A stretch of 64,000 nucleotides of DNA from Caproiciproducens galactitolivorans. GTDB lineage: Bacteria > Bacillota > Clostridia > Oscillospirales > Acutalibacteraceae. A program made the position numbers and the translations under genes. Each line of letters opens with the position of its first letter. Positions within the stretch are counted from its first letter, which is position 1. Below the pieces are notes generated by a model. That model did not search any database. It worked only from the letters and a program-made list of their open reading frames with translations, and was not told the DNA's origin. Where the stretch lies: positions 372,001 to 436,000 of the forward strand of contig NZ_SRMQ01000001.1 in assembly GCF_004768785.1 (NCBI RefSeq), given 5' to 3'. This document shows positions 26,969 to 37,264 of this stretch, in pieces.

Positions 26969-27002
26969 TACAAGCATAAAAGTAATTTTAGGAGGAATAA
27001 GT

Positions 27003-28256
27003 ATGAAGATTCTGGTAATCAATGCCGGCAGCTCTTCTTTAAAGTATCAGTTAATTGATATGGATACGGAAGAAATGCTTGCAAAAGGCAATTGCGAAAG
27101 GATAGGCATTAAGGGAGGAACATTCAGCCATAAAACTGCGGATGGCCGCAAAAAAGATTTGAATGTGGAAATGGCTAGCCATATCGATGCGTTTAAGCTG
27201 GTAACGGCTGCCTTAACGGATAAACAGGTTGGGGTAATCAAGGATTTGTCGGAGGTTACGGCAATCGGCCACCGTGTGGTTCAAGGTGGTGCAAAATTCA
27301 GCAAATCCCTTTATGTTAATGATGATGTTATTGAAGGAATAAAAGAATTAATTCCTTTGGCTCCCCTTCACAACGGCCCGGAGCTACAGGGAATTCTTGC
27401 TTGCCAGAAAGTTTTCGGAAAAGATGTGCCGGAATGCGTTGTCTTTGATACCGCTTTCCATTCGACCATGCCGAAAAAGGCATATATGTTTGCTATTCCT
27501 TATGAATATTATGAGAAGTATAAAATTCGCCGCTACGGTTTCCACGGCACATCCCACCGTTACGTCAGCTCGCGCTGCGCGCAGTTGATGCATCAGCCTC
27601 TTGAGGATATCGATATGGTTACCTGCCATATTGGGAACGGTTCTTCTATTGCGGCTATCCATGGCGGAGAAGTAATCGATACCAGCATGGGCCTGACTCC
27701 GTTGGACGGTTTCATGATGGGTACGCGTTGCGGATCGCTCGACCCGTCCATTGTAACCTTTATTATGGAAAAAGAGGGCCTTACCCCGGAACAGATGAAC
27801 GAAATTCTGAACAAAAAGTCCGGCCTTCTCGGTATTTCGGGTTACAGCGATGACCGTGATGTAACAAAGGCGGAAATTGAAGGAAACAAAAGGGCCATTC
27901 TTGCGCATGAAATGCTGAGCTACCAGATTATTAAATTCATCGGCTCTTACGCGGCGGCGATGAACGGCCTTGACTGCATCGTGTTTACAGCGGGCCTTGG
28001 CGAAAATCAGACCCACCTGCGTTATTCGATTTGCCGCGGGCTGAAATACTTCGGTGTAAAAATTGACCCGGTTCTGAACGATAAAATGATACATGGGCGC
28101 GAGGGTAAGATTTCCGCATTTGATTCCAAGGTTGCTGTATATGTTGTACCGACAAATGAAGAGCTTCTGATTGCACGCGATACAAAAGAAATTGTTGAGA
28201 AGCTGACATATGCTTCCACAGAGGATAAGACGGTTGTTGATCTGGAAGACATCTAA
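27003..28256 (+). CDS. ackA: Acetate kinase
   Basis: Interconverts acetyl phosphate plus ADP with acetate plus ATP, the ATP-yielding end of acetate fermentation. The 417-residue chain starts MKILVINAGSSSLKYQL and has VFDTAFHSTMP, RRYGFHGTSHRYV, TCHIGNGSSIAAI and FTAGLGENQ, all kinase signatures. It is about 17 residues longer at the C-terminus than typical enzymes. AGGAGG (26990-26995) fixes ATG 27003 over upstream in-frame codons. No pta gene is adjacent. It has its own terminator at 28351-28396. Confidence 0.98.
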   Translation: MKILVINAGSSSLKYQLIDMDTEEMLAKGNCERIGIKGGTFSHKTADGRKKDLNVEMASHIDAFKLVTAALTDKQVGVIKDLSEVTAIGHRVVQGGAKFSKSLYVNDDVIEGIKELIPLAPLHNGPELQGILACQKVFGKDVPECVVFDTAFHSTMPKKAYMFAIPYEYYEKYKIRRYGFHGTSHRYVSSRCAQLMHQPLEDIDMVTCHIGNGSSIAAIHGGEVIDTSMGLTPLDGFMMGTRCGSLDPSIVTFIMEKEGLTPEQMNEILNKKSGLLGISGYSDDRDVTKAEIEGNKRAILAHEMLSYQIIKFIGSYAAAMNGLDCIVFTAGLGENQTHLRYSICRGLKYFGVKIDPVLNDKMIHGREGKISAFDSKVAVYVVPTNEELLIARDTKEIVEKLTYASTEDKTVVDLEDI

Positions 28257-28350
28257 TCCAAAATAGAACGGTGCTCTCGTAGATAAGAATAGAAAAACAT
28301 AGAATTTTCATATACTTAAATCATAACAAGCGTTCTGCGCTATACAAAAG

Positions 28351-28396
28351 CCCTCCTGCCACTTCACAACATTACGGCAGGAGGGTTTGTTTTGTT
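28351..28396. terminator. Terminator of ackA (also usable from the V-ATPase side)
   Basis: CCCTCCTGCC (28351-28360) and GGCAGGAGGG (28376-28385), a 10-bp perfect stem with 15-nt loop, then TTTGTTTTGTT. On the minus strand the stem is followed by CTTTTG, so it can also end the atp operon. Confidence 0.92.
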
Positions 28397-28419
28397 GATC
28401 TGAAAATCCGACTGAACGA

Positions 28420-29034
28420 TCATTTTTGCAATTTTTGTTTTTTTATGACTTTAAGTCTTGAGAACTCCTCGCGATCCTTTTCTTCTAGTGCGTCCGTGAT
28501 AAACTTCACTGTAGTCTCAAACCATGGGATCATAATATTTTTCAGAGCATTTGCTCGTTTCTGCGTCTTTTTAATCGCGACGGCCAGCCGGTAAACGCTG
28601 TTTTCCACTTCGGCCAGTTCCGCGGTGAGGCGCTTGACTTCTTCAAATTTTTTGTAGGCGTCGTCCAGCATAATATTGGTGGAATTCAGCCCGAACGGAA
28701 TCGGAATGCTGACCGGGTCGTACGAAACCATGGGAATCTCCACGCCCATAACGCTTCGATAAGCCACATTCAGGCTATTATCGAGCGGAACAGTACGGGA
28801 CAGTTCGTCGCAGATGCCAAGGGTAATATTTGCCCTTTGAAGCGCGGCATATGCCGCATCGTACGTATCATCAATTTTTCCTTGAATTTTCGCCGCCCGC
28901 TCAATCAGGGCCATCATTTCCCGTATTAAAATGTTCCGTTTCCGGTCAAGAAGCTCAAAACCTGTGCGTGAAAGCGCAAGGGACTTTTTTGTGGCGAGCA
29001 AATTTCCTTTTGTCGGAACGATTTGGTTGCTCAA
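28420..29034 (-). CDS. atpD: V-type ATPase subunit D
   Basis: The central rotor shaft of the V1 part. The 204-residue chain is mostly two long antiparallel helices; the N-terminus IVPTKGNLLATKKSLALSRTGFELLDRKRNIL and the C-terminal KKTQKRANALKNIMIPWFETTVKFI are the conserved parts. Last gene of the operon, 82 nt after atpB. Confidence 0.95.
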   Translation of the reverse strand: MSNQIVPTKGNLLATKKSLALSRTGFELLDRKRNILIREMMALIERAAKIQGKIDDTYDAAYAALQRANITLGICDELSRTVPLDNSLNVAYRSVMGVEIPMVSYDPVSIPIPFGLNSTNIMLDDAYKKFEEVKRLTAELAEVENSVYRLAVAIKKTQKRANALKNIMIPWFETTVKFITDALEEKDREEFSRLKVIKKQKLQK

Positions 29035-29116
29035 TGCGGCACACCTCCTTCGGTTGGTAAAAATTGCGCGGTGAAAATGCGGTGCAATTTTCTATGTGCT
29101 ATCCTGCGCTTTCATA

Positions 29117-30541
29117 CTATTCGTCAATGCTTTTTTCGGGTTCCGTCACAGAGGAATCCGACTGAATCGCTTTTTCATAGTATTTATCAAGAATCACGTC
29201 GTCCACACGATCGAGTTCTTCACGCGGCAGCGTGGAAAGAAGCTTCCAGCCCAAATCCAAACTTTGTTCGATGGAACGGTTTTCATTAAAGCCCTGTGCT
29301 ACAAACTGGGATTCAAACCGTTTACCGAATTCAATGTATTTTTTATCGACAGGGGAGAGCTCTTCTTCACCGATAACAGAGGCGAGCGAACGGGCGTCCA
29401 TTACTTTCGCATAAGATGCGAAAAGCTGATTGGAAAGCGCCGGATGGTCTTCACGCGTAAAGCCTTCGCCGATGCCGTCCTTCATCAGACGGGAAAGGGA
29501 AGGAAGGACGGAAACCGGCGGATAAACACCGGAATTGTCCAGAACGCGGTCAAGCACGATCTGTCCTTCGGTGATGTATCCGGTCAAATCCGGTACCGGA
29601 TGGGTAACGTCGTCGTTCGGCATTGTGAGAATTGGGATTTGGGTTACAGACCCTTTTTTGCCGCGCACCATGCCCGCGCGTTCGTAAAGGGAGGCAAGGT
29701 CGGAATACAGGTAGCCCGGGAATCCCTTTCTGCCCGGAATTTCGCCTTTGGAAGAACTGAACTCACGCAGCGCTTCCGCATAGGAGGTCATATCCGTCAT
29801 AATGACGAGGATATGCATATCCAGCTCAAAGGCAAGGTATTCGGCAACCGTCAGCGCGCAGCGCGGGGTCAGAATTCTTTCAATAATCGGATCGTTAGCA
29901 AGGTTCAGGAACATAACAACCCTTTGCAGAACACCGGATTCCTCGAAAGAACGCCGGAAGTATTCGGCAACGTCGTTTTTAACGCCCATTGCGGCAAAGA
30001 CAATTGCAAAATTATTGCCGCTGTTGTCGGTGATCTTTGCCTGCCTTGCAATCTGAACGGCAAGCTCGTTATGCTTCATACCGGAGCCGGAGAAAATGGG
30101 GAGTTTCTGCCCGCGAATCAGCGTCATCAACGTATCGATGGTTGAAATGCCAGTATTGATGTAGTTTTTCGGATATTCACGGGATACCGGGTTAATCGGC
30201 GTTCCGTTAATATCTGCCTTCTTCACCGGAAAAATGTTTCCCAACCCGTCAATCGGCCGACCCGCACCGTCGAATACGCGGCCGAGAATTTCCGGGGAAA
30301 GCGGCATTTGCATTGGGTGACCTTTCAGCCTGGTGCGCGTGTTGTCCAGCGAAATGCCGCGCGTACCTTCAAATACCTGAATGACTGCCCGCTTACCGTC
30401 CAACTGAACGATTCTGCCCTGGCGCATAGTGCCGTTTTCCAGACGGATATCGACAACCTCTTCAAACGACGCGTTTTCAACGTTGTCTAGCACAATCAGC
30501 GAACCGTTTATTTCCTTTAGACCAATGTAATCAAGAATCAT
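29117..30541 (-). CDS. atpB: V-type ATPase subunit B (non-catalytic)
   Basis: A 474-residue subunit that alternates with A in the V1 hexamer. It has the beta-barrel start ([19 protein letters not shown]), IGTPINP-like and [29 protein letters not shown], and in place of a Walker A the degenerate loop [12 protein letters not shown], as expected for the non-catalytic subunit. [35 protein letters not shown] is a strong family block. It lies 41 nt after atpA. Confidence 0.97.
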   Translation of the reverse strand: MILDYIGLKEINGSLIVLDNVENASFEEVVDIRLENGTMRQGRIVQLDGKRAVIQVFEGTRGISLDNTRTRLKGHPMQMPLSPEILGRVFDGAGRPIDGLGNIFPVKKADINGTPINPVSREYPKNYINTGISTIDTLMTLIRGQKLPIFSGSGMKHNELAVQIARQAKITDNSGNNFAIVFAAMGVKNDVAEYFRRSFEESGVLQRVVMFLNLANDPIIERILTPRCALTVAEYLAFELDMHILVIMTDMTSYAEALREFSSSKGEIPGRKGFPGYLYSDLASLYERAGMVRGKKGSVTQIPILTMPNDDVTHPVPDLTGYITEGQIVLDRVLDNSGVYPPVSVLPSLSRLMKDGIGEGFTREDHPALSNQLFASYAKVMDARSLASVIGEEELSPVDKKYIEFGKRFESQFVAQGFNENRSIEQSLDLGWKLLSTLPREELDRVDDVILDKYYEKAIQSDSSVTEPEKSIDE

Positions 30542-30582
30542 GGTGTAACCACCTTCTTAGGTAAAATTAGTATCCGTCCGAA

Positions 30583-32343
30583 TCAGGATTCGAGAATGGC
30601 GGACAGAGCCTCATCAATTTCGTTGATGTAATTATCGAATATTTCTAGTTTATTGTTGGGAATATCATACTTCATTTTCACTATTTTATCGAACAACCCG
30701 GTCTGTTTAATCACCGAAATCGGAACGGAAGCGGTTACAAGCTGCTTCGATTTCTTATAAAGATGAAGGATAACTTCCATCATCCGCTTCTGCTTTTCAA
30801 GCGGCACATAGGTGTCTTCCGCATGGAATGCGTTCTGCTGCAGGAAACCGACGCGGATAAGACGCGCAATTTCAATGATCAGCTTCTGATCGTCCGGCAG
30901 AACATCCGAACCAATCAGCTTTACGATTTCCATTAACTGGCTTTCTTCCTGTAAGATGCGGTTAACCTGTACGCGGTATTTTAAAAATTCTTTGCCAAGG
31001 TTTTTTTCGTACCATGGGTCAAGATCGCTAAAATACTCGCTGTAGCTTTGCGTCCAGTTGATTGCCGGGTAATGTCTCGCGTAAGCGAGGGCTTTGTCCA
31101 GCGCCCAGAAACAGCGGGTAAAACGCTTGGTGTTCTGCGTAACCGGTTCGGAAAAGTCCGAACCCTGCGGGGAAACGGCGCCGATTATCGTAATGGATCC
31201 GTCTGTGTTATTCAGATTCTTTACCATTCCTGCGCGCTCGTAAAATTCAGATAAGCGGCTTGGCAGATAGGCAGGGAAGCCTTCTTCCGCCGGCATTTCT
31301 TCCAAGCGGCCGGAAATTTCACGTAGTGCTTCTGCCCAGCGGGACGTAGAGTCCGCCATAATGGCAACATGGTAACCCATATCGCGATAATATTCGGCAA
31401 GCGTAATGCCGGTGTAAATAGAAGCTTCGCGCGCCGCAACCGGCATGTTGCTCGTATTTGCGATCAAAACCGTACGGTCGGTCATCGGCCTGCCCGATTT
31501 CGGATCCATCAGCGCCGAGAATTCGTCCAAAACCTGACACATTTCGTTGCCGCGTTCGCCGCAGCCGACGTAAATGATGATATCGGCGTCGCACCATTTC
31601 GCAAGCTGGTGCTGCGTCATGGTTTTTCCCGTGCCGAAACCGCCCGGAATCGCCGCTGTGCCGCCCTTGGAAATGGGGAACAGGGTGTCAATTACACGCT
31701 GACCGGTTATGAGCGGAACTTTTGTCTGGAGCCGCTCGGACACCGGGCGCGGCGTACGGATCGGCCATTTCTGACAAAGAGTGAGCTTGTGTATTTCACC
31801 GTGCTGATCCTCCAGCTCAAGGATGGTATCGTTTACCTTATACTTCCCGTTCCCAACGACTTTCTTTACGATGCCGGAAAGCAGGGGAGGAACCATGCAT
31901 TTATGTGTTATGATGGTTGTTTCCGGGCACTCGGCGTAAATATCGCCGCCCTTAAGCTGGTCACCTTCGTGCACCTTGATAGTTACATCCCATAGGCGGT
32001 TTTCGTCCAGCGCGGAAACGTTGCTGCCGCGCGCGATGAACGCACCGGATTGCTCCGCAACTCTTTTGAGCGGCCGCTCGATTCCATCGAATATATTATC
32101 GATGATTCCAGGACCTAAAGTTACGTTCATAGGGCTCCCAGTACCGTAGATCGGTTCGCCGGGTCGCAGCCCGGTCGTTTCTTCGTAAACCTGGATGGTA
32201 ATAAATTGGTCCGTAATACCGATGACTTCACCGACAAGGCGTTCATTGCCGACATAAACCATCTCCATCATCGAGAAGCTGCGTGAGTTTTTAACGGTTA
32301 CAACGGAACCATTAATGCCGTATATAATATTCTGATTCTCCAT
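30583..32343 (-). CDS. atpA: V-type ATPase subunit A (catalytic)
   Basis: The catalytic subunit of the rotary ion-pumping ATPase. The 586-residue chain has the barrel domain, the V-type insertion domain around residues 110-200, Walker [13 protein letters not shown] (234-241 core), GCGERGNEM, and the Walker B region [33 protein letters not shown] 32343 is chosen because minus-strand GGAG (32353-32356) lies 9 nt upstream and abuts the next in-frame ATG at 32352, which excludes it. The gene follows atpE by 31 nt. Confidence 0.98.
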   Translation of the reverse strand: MENQNIIYGINGSVVTVKNSRSFSMMEMVYVGNERLVGEVIGITDQFITIQVYEETTGLRPGEPIYGTGSPMNVTLGPGIIDNIFDGIERPLKRVAEQSGAFIARGSNVSALDENRLWDVTIKVHEGDQLKGGDIYAECPETTIITHKCMVPPLLSGIVKKVVGNGKYKVNDTILELEDQHGEIHKLTLCQKWPIRTPRPVSERLQTKVPLITGQRVIDTLFPISKGGTAAIPGGFGTGKTMTQHQLAKWCDADIIIYVGCGERGNEMCQVLDEFSALMDPKSGRPMTDRTVLIANTSNMPVAAREASIYTGITLAEYYRDMGYHVAIMADSTSRWAEALREISGRLEEMPAEEGFPAYLPSRLSEFYERAGMVKNLNNTDGSITIIGAVSPQGSDFSEPVTQNTKRFTRCFWALDKALAYARHYPAINWTQSYSEYFSDLDPWYEKNLGKEFLKYRVQVNRILQEESQLMEIVKLIGSDVLPDDQKLIIEIARLIRVGFLQQNAFHAEDTYVPLEKQKRMMEVILHLYKKSKQLVTASVPISVIKQTGLFDKIVKMKYDIPNNKLEIFDNYINEIDEALSAILES

Positions 32344-32374
32344 CTTCTTCATCTCCGATATCACTAGGTATAGG

Positions 32375-32971
32375 TCAGACTACGGCCAAGCCTGAGTTTT
32401 CCTCAAACCACTCACGCTGATCCTCTAACTGGGCGTCGAGCGTTTCGTCCGCTGCAATACCCATCCCAGAGTTATAGGCAAGAATGCCGCCGATATGGAT
32501 ATCGTCGCTGATCCTAAATTCGCAGTCGTTTCCAAAAGCTTTTTGAATCAGCTCTTTGTACTGCTCATCCTCTTTACGGATACACAATACAGTACCCGGT
32601 TTACGGAAGGTCTTCGACAATATCTTTGCTTTCTTAACCAGCAAATCCTCGTAGCCTTTTTCCTTTGTAAATTCGGAAAGTGCTTTTTTCGCCCGTTCGA
32701 ACACCTCGTCCGCAATTTTTCTGCGTTTTGAAAGAAGCTCTTTTCGAACGTTCATTTCCCGCTGCGCCATTTCCTGAGCAATGCCGTTTCGCATCTCGGC
32801 CATTTCTTTTTGGATCAGCCGGTAAGCTTCGGTTAATACGTCAACCTCCGCTTCTTCAAGCTCTTTCTTCTTAAATGCTTCTATTTCTTGTTCGATTTTT
32901 TTACGCTGTTCTTCAGCATAGTGATTGATTGCTACATAAAATTTGTTTATTTTATCATCGTTGACAGCCAT
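32375..32971 (-). CDS. atpE: V-type ATPase subunit E
   Basis: A peripheral stalk subunit of 198 residues. The N-terminal half is a charged coiled coil (EEQRKKIEQEIEAFKKKELEEA); the C-terminal globular part ends near the GGILAYNSGMGIAADETLDAQLE motif typical of subunit E. It pairs with subunit H/G. ATG 32971 follows a G-run at about 32977-32982 on the minus strand; a longer in-frame start at 32995 lacks a site. Confidence 0.9.
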   Translation of the reverse strand: MAVNDDKINKFYVAINHYAEEQRKKIEQEIEAFKKKELEEAEVDVLTEAYRLIQKEMAEMRNGIAQEMAQREMNVRKELLSKRRKIADEVFERAKKALSEFTKEKGYEDLLVKKAKILSKTFRKPGTVLCIRKEDEQYKELIQKAFGNDCEFRISDDIHIGGILAYNSGMGIAADETLDAQLEDQREWFEENSGLAVV

Positions 32972-33000
32972 AACAACCCCCCGTTTCGCCGTCAAGCGGC

Positions 33001-33309
33001 TTAAATATTCAGCCCGATTGCCTCGCGGACATAACGGGTAATCGAATCCTTTGTACGGCCGTTGCCGTGTCTGTCCGGAATTTCCAGGATAAGCGGGCGC
33101 TTTTGGTTGAGCTTCAGGTCATAAACCATGTCCGGGCAAAGGGAGATCAGGGTTTCGGTCATCAGAATAACCGCTACGTCCTCCATCGCCATTGCCTCTT
33201 TCAAGGCTTTCTGCACTTCGGCGGCTTCATGCACGACAACGCCTTCAATACCCGCCAAGCGAAGCCCAACCTGCGTATCCACATTGTCGCTGATTAGATA
33301 AAAGCGCAT
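33001..33309 (-). CDS. atpF: V-type ATPase subunit F
   Basis: A 102-residue Rossmann-like subunit that sits on the rotor shaft with D and helps couple rotation. MRFYLISDNVDTQVGLRLAGIEG is the conserved start, and VAVILMTETLISLCPDMV is the central strand-helix pair. Its place between K and E is usual for bacterial V-ATPase operons. Confidence 0.92.
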   Translation of the reverse strand: MRFYLISDNVDTQVGLRLAGIEGVVVHEAAEVQKALKEAMAMEDVAVILMTETLISLCPDMVYDLKLNQKRPLILEIPDRHGNGRTKDSITRYVREAIGLNI

Positions 33310-33336
33310 AAAACATGCACCTCTGCTTTCAATGGG

Positions 33337-33789
33337 TTAAATCTTGTTCAGGATAAGAATAGAAATCAATAGTCCGTACAATGCGATACCTTCGCCCAAA
33401 GCAACGAAAATCAAAGCTTTACCGAAAACCTTCGGTTCTTCGCTTGTTGCACCGATAGCCGCAGGAGCAGCCGCCGCAACAGCGATTGCACCGCCTATAC
33501 CGGAAATTGCCGTAACGGCCGCGGCGGCGATTAAGCCAAGGCCTTTACCGGAATCAGAAGCAGGTGCTTCTTGAGACTGGGAAGTAGGTGCTGTTGCGTT
33601 TGCATCAGTTCCGGTTGCTGCGGAAGCGACGACAGGAACCGCAAACGTAAGAAGGCAAACGGCCAGGAAAGCGAAGATCTGCGTAGCTGCGGCTTTGCTA
33701 GGCTTTTTTCCATCTTTAACGGAACGGATTGAAAAAACAACAGATGCTACTAAGAAAATTACCGGTAAACAAATTAATACTTTAGTCAT
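33337..33789 (-). CDS. atpK: V-type ATPase subunit K (membrane c-ring), with extra N-terminal helices
   Basis: The ion-carrying ring subunit. The C-terminal half (residues about 82-150) is a normal two-helix c-subunit: GLGLIAAAAVTAISGIGGAIAVAAAAPAAIG, a loop with EEPKVFGKAL, and FVALGEGIALYGLLISILIL with the ion-binding Glu133. Unusually, the first 60 residues add two more hydrophobic segments (3-21 and 38-57), joined by a Thr/Ser/Pro/Gln-rich linker (59-81). This first half does not look like a duplicated c-domain and has no membrane carboxylate. The total of 150 residues resembles duplicated 16-kDa K subunits in length only. The first part might be a targeting or assembly element, and cleavage after VVASA is possible (inference). 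Confidence 0.9.
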   Translation of the reverse strand: MTKVLICLPVIFLVASVVFSIRSVKDGKKPSKAAATQIFAFLAVCLLTFAVPVVASAATGTDANATAPTSQSQEAPASDSGKGLGLIAAAAVTAISGIGGAIAVAAAAPAAIGATSEEPKVFGKALIFVALGEGIALYGLLISILILNKI

Positions 33790-33839
33790 AATACTTCCTC
33801 CAACTATTTATTAAAATAGAATTTTAGTCGTAAAAAACA

Positions 33840-35786
33840 TTACTGCTCTTTACGAACAACAACTGGGTTAAACGGACGGCCTCCGCCGTCGAAAAAGCGG
33901 CTGAACATCTCATAAAATTCAAGCCTTAAAACCTGAATGCCGACGAGCAGGCCCTCCAGCGCCATTACAAACGCATTGCCGATTACGACAATAAGGAGGT
34001 AGCCAATGCCGCTGGACATTTCAGCAAGTGTAAAGACAACCAGCATCATGCCGGCATGAACCAAAACAAAGGCGCCCACACGCAGGAAACTCATCGTATT
34101 GGTGGCGTAACTCAACATGAATTCAAATAGTTCAAAGAAATTCTGCATAATGTAATCGCCCCATGCTTTTGGTTTCCAGTCGGGCTTGCGCTTGAGCAAA
34201 TCCCCCAATATATCGCGGAAAAACATAAAGATGATGGGAACAATAAGGAAGAAAATAATAAAGGCTCGATTTACAATCTGCCTGCCAAACGTAATTTGCC
34301 CGCCGAAGCCGACAACCAGCGAGGAATAGAAAATTAATCCTGCAAGGCCGCTTGGCCCGAAAAATGCGTTTCCGTAGTCCTTCCTTTTTAAAGAGGAATA
34401 AATATTGACCAGCATCGCAAGGATTACCAGTAAAATGCCGATTCCAACAGCCGAGTATACAATCATGCTGGTGGTTTCGGGTTTCAAAACTTCAACCGGC
34501 TTTTCCTCAAATCCAATCGCTCTATATAAAGGATCCAGCGCATGTTCGAATCCGAAAACCGAGCCGAATATGATCCCGAAAATGCCGGCGGAAATACCGC
34601 AGGCAACCATAACCTTGCCGAGCTTCATTTTCTTTTTTTTCCACATCAGCCAGCCGATGAGCGAGACACAAAGCCCCTGTCCAAGATCCCCGAACATGAT
34701 GCCAAAGAGCAGAAAGTAAGTGATGGCAACAAAAGCGGTGGGGTCAACTTCGTCGTAACACGGGAGCCCGTACAAATCAACGAAGAATTCGAAGGGGCGG
34801 AAGATGCTCTTGTTTTGCAGCTTTACGGGCGGTGAATGGATTAATTCATCTTCGCCGCCGTCAAAGGTGTAAGCAAGGGACTCCACCTTATCAAGTTCTT
34901 TCTGAAAGTCCTCCTCTTTGTCCGCCGGAATCCAGCCGGTAAGGATAAAACTGTCATTATACCTTGCGGCATACCGCCGGATATCGAAGTAAACGGAGCG
35001 CTCGGTCAGCCAGGAATAAATCTTTTGGCACATAGGCAATTCTTTTTTCCAGAGCTTTTCAAAGCGCTTTTCCGTGTCTTTTAGCTGCTTGACCGCAGCA
35101 TCACGCTGCGCCTGCAGCGATGCAAGTTCCGATTCGGGGCTGCCGGTCAGCTCGGTTAACTGCGTCCTTTCAAAATAAAGACTTGAGAAAATTCTATCCA
35201 CTTCCGTTATGTTTTCAATTGGGGAGAAGTACACGCCCCAATATCGCAGGTCGTCGCTTGTGGACGGGAAAAATACAATGTATGGATTCTGTTTGTAAGA
35301 ATTCAGCTTCTCATAGCTTTCTTTTGGAAGAGAGCCGAAGCGAACGCGTATATATTTACAGGCGTGAATTTCGCTGAGATCTAAATCTAGACCGACAAAG
35401 TGGCTGATTTTATCGATTTCAACGGACAATTCACGGATTTTATCTTGCGCTTCTTCGCGTTCTTTCTGCAACTGACTGATCGAAGCGGATAGGGAATCCA
35501 CATAGGCAAACATATCCTCCGGACTCATCGTTATTTTTTCGACTTCCTCCGAACTTAACAAATCCATTTTATAATGAAAACTTGCCAGAACATCGGATAA
35601 CTGCTGCAAGGGTTCGGCATAAGGATTTTCTTCATTTATCAGAGGAGAAAACTCCGATGTATCCGAGAAAAAGGACAATGCGTTGTCCGGATGGAAATAA
35701 CAGGATTTCCCGCATAGCATGGTAGCCCGATCCAAGTCAGCCATTAATCCGAACATACTTACTACTTTAACTTTTATAACAGCCAA
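33840..35786 (-). CDS. atpI: V-type ATPase subunit I (a-type stator)
   Basis: A 648-residue stator subunit. The N-terminal 320 residues are cytosolic with long coiled coils (LQKEREEAQDKIRELSVEIDKI) that connect to the peripheral stalks. The C-terminal half holds about seven to eight membrane helices, beginning near FVAITYFLLFGIMFGDLGQGL, and includes YATNTMSFLRVGAFVLVHAGMM, where the arginine (in SFLRVGAF) is the residue that faces the ring carboxylate in this family. The stop of atpC lies 3 nt upstream of its ATG region, so the two genes are tightly coupled. Confidence 0.96.
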   Translation of the reverse strand: MAVIKVKVVSMFGLMADLDRATMLCGKSCYFHPDNALSFFSDTSEFSPLINEENPYAEPLQQLSDVLASFHYKMDLLSSEEVEKITMSPEDMFAYVDSLSASISQLQKEREEAQDKIRELSVEIDKISHFVGLDLDLSEIHACKYIRVRFGSLPKESYEKLNSYKQNPYIVFFPSTSDDLRYWGVYFSPIENITEVDRIFSSLYFERTQLTELTGSPESELASLQAQRDAAVKQLKDTEKRFEKLWKKELPMCQKIYSWLTERSVYFDIRRYAARYNDSFILTGWIPADKEEDFQKELDKVESLAYTFDGGEDELIHSPPVKLQNKSIFRPFEFFVDLYGLPCYDEVDPTAFVAITYFLLFGIMFGDLGQGLCVSLIGWLMWKKKKMKLGKVMVACGISAGIFGIIFGSVFGFEHALDPLYRAIGFEEKPVEVLKPETTSMIVYSAVGIGILLVILAMLVNIYSSLKRKDYGNAFFGPSGLAGLIFYSSLVVGFGGQITFGRQIVNRAFIIFFLIVPIIFMFFRDILGDLLKRKPDWKPKAWGDYIMQNFFELFEFMLSYATNTMSFLRVGAFVLVHAGMMLVVFTLAEMSSGIGYLLIVVIGNAFVMALEGLLVGIQVLRLEFYEMFSRFFDGGGRPFNPVVVRKEQ

Positions 35787-35789
35787 ATA

Positions 35790-36845
35790 TTAATCACCCC
35801 TTTCCTTATAATTGTATATGATCAGCAGTTTTATAATCTCGTCAGGAGGTAATTTGTATCTGATCCCCTCTATGATTGTGATAATATCCATAAGCTCAAT
35901 CTGCATAAGGAAAGTGTAAGACATTAATACAACGGAAGGATGCGTGGAATACCGTATGTTGTGGCGGCTTATGCTATATTTTGCAAATTTTGGTATTTCA
36001 TCCACATAAGAATGTTTAACTTTTAAAAATCGCTTACCAATGGATGTCTTTTCCATGATTTCTGTGATTTCTTCTAAGCTGTTCGCCGCTAGCATGTCAG
36101 AGTAGAACTTTCTGTCGACATTTCCGAAAGGCAAAAGCGAACTGCGAATAAAATCAGGGCTTGCGTTATAAGATACCTTCAATCGTACGATTCGGGCATA
36201 GTTGGTCAAATCGATATACGTTGTGAAAATTTCATAAAGCTGTTTGCGGGTTTCGAAATGCGTGTGCTTATTAATAATATCGAATACTTGTTTATACAGG
36301 TACGTGTAAAGCACGTTTTCGATACCGGTATAGTTTAGGGGGGTGCCGGCGACAGGCCGGAATCCCTCCAGCAGTTTCCGGTACGGGGTTTTGTCCAAAG
36401 CATTCAGCAGATCGTCGAAATTTTCAATTTGACTCAGCGCCGCAAGATCCAGTTGCGTATGCCTTGTAATATACATCGGAAGGTTGAAATCCCCCGGCGT
36501 ATCGGTTTGGAGCATGAGCAAACTGTGCAGAATCTGCTCAATTTCACTTTGCTCAATCAGGTACCGTGCGAAATGCTCGCCTACGGTAATTTCATATCGG
36601 CACAGGGATGAGTAATCCTCAAGAAGCTTTTGCTTGAGCTTTGCTTCCAGTTGGCCGCGGTGAACACTATTTTCGTCGATACTGACAAGTGCTTTTTTGT
36701 ATACTGTCCTTGTCTTCAAGTATGAAGCAACCTCGCTTACATTGCGGCAGGCCAGCAGGTCCTTGTAATTTTCCATTGTCAGGCGTCTGCCGTACATTGC
36801 GCGCGCTTTTGCCAGAATGACATTGGAAGAGAGGGTGGAAATCAT
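35790..36845 (-). CDS. atpC: V-type ATPase subunit C (d-type)
   Basis: A 351-residue, mostly helical subunit that caps the c-ring and joins it to the D/F shaft. NVILAKARAMYGRRLTMENYKDLLACRNVSEVASYLK is the characteristic start, and LFTTYIDLTNYARIVRLK-type repeats follow. ATG 36845 is chosen: GGGAG (36854-36858) precedes it by 8 nt and overlaps the alternative GTG at 36854. The atpH stop is one nucleotide away. Confidence 0.92.
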   Translation of the reverse strand: MISTLSSNVILAKARAMYGRRLTMENYKDLLACRNVSEVASYLKTRTVYKKALVSIDENSVHRGQLEAKLKQKLLEDYSSLCRYEITVGEHFARYLIEQSEIEQILHSLLMLQTDTPGDFNLPMYITRHTQLDLAALSQIENFDDLLNALDKTPYRKLLEGFRPVAGTPLNYTGIENVLYTYLYKQVFDIINKHTHFETRKQLYEIFTTYIDLTNYARIVRLKVSYNASPDFIRSSLLPFGNVDRKFYSDMLAANSLEEITEIMEKTSIGKRFLKVKHSYVDEIPKFAKYSISRHNIRYSTHPSVVLMSYTFLMQIELMDIITIIEGIRYKLPPDEIIKLLIIYNYKERGD

Positions 36846-36846
36846 T

Positions 36847-37161
36847 TCAATCACTCCCTAAAACGCGTTCTACAATTTCCTTCACCCATTTATCGCCGTT
36901 TTCGGTATAAAGTTTATCCAGCTTTTGGAAAATGAATTCGTTTTTCTTTTCCTTTTCTTTCCATTCCTTTTCTGCGGCCTCGCGTTCTTTTGGTTCGTTT
37001 AAGGCGATACGCCTTCTTGCCCTCTCAAGATACTCATTTCGGATCTGCTCCCGCTTTGCGGCAACTTCTTTTTCGGAGTTGACTTTTTCCATCTGCGCAG
37101 CATCGGTAATTTCTCTGGCTTTCCGATCCATGTCGACGATTTGTTTAATTAAGTCTTCCAT
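36847..37161 (-). CDS. atpH: V-type ATPase subunit H/G (peripheral stalk coiled coil)
   Basis: A 104-residue, highly charged coiled-coil protein (NSEKEVAAKREQIRNEYLERARRR) of the type that pairs with subunit E in the peripheral stalk. Sequence alone would fit many coiled coils, but it is the first gene of the operon, directly before atpC. AGGAGGT precedes the ATG at good spacing. Promoter at 37236-37264. Confidence 0.82.
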   Translation of the reverse strand: MEDLIKQIVDMDRKAREITDAAQMEKVNSEKEVAAKREQIRNEYLERARRRIALNEPKEREAAEKEWKEKEKKNEFIFQKLDKLYTENGDKWVKEIVERVLGSD

Positions 37162-37235
37162 TGATCCGCACCTCCTTGTAATAAATTAAACAATTTATTT
37201 TCTAAATTTTGTTTATTATCGATTGAGTGACACCT

Positions 37236-37264
37236 ATTATAATCCCTTTTGTCGATACTTACAA
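37236..37264 (-). promoter_or_regulatory. SigmaA promoter of the V-ATPase operon
   Basis: Minus strand: TTGTAA (37259-37264), 17-nt spacer, TATAAT (37236-37241). The predicted start is near 37229, about 68 nt before the atpH ATG. Confidence 0.72.
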
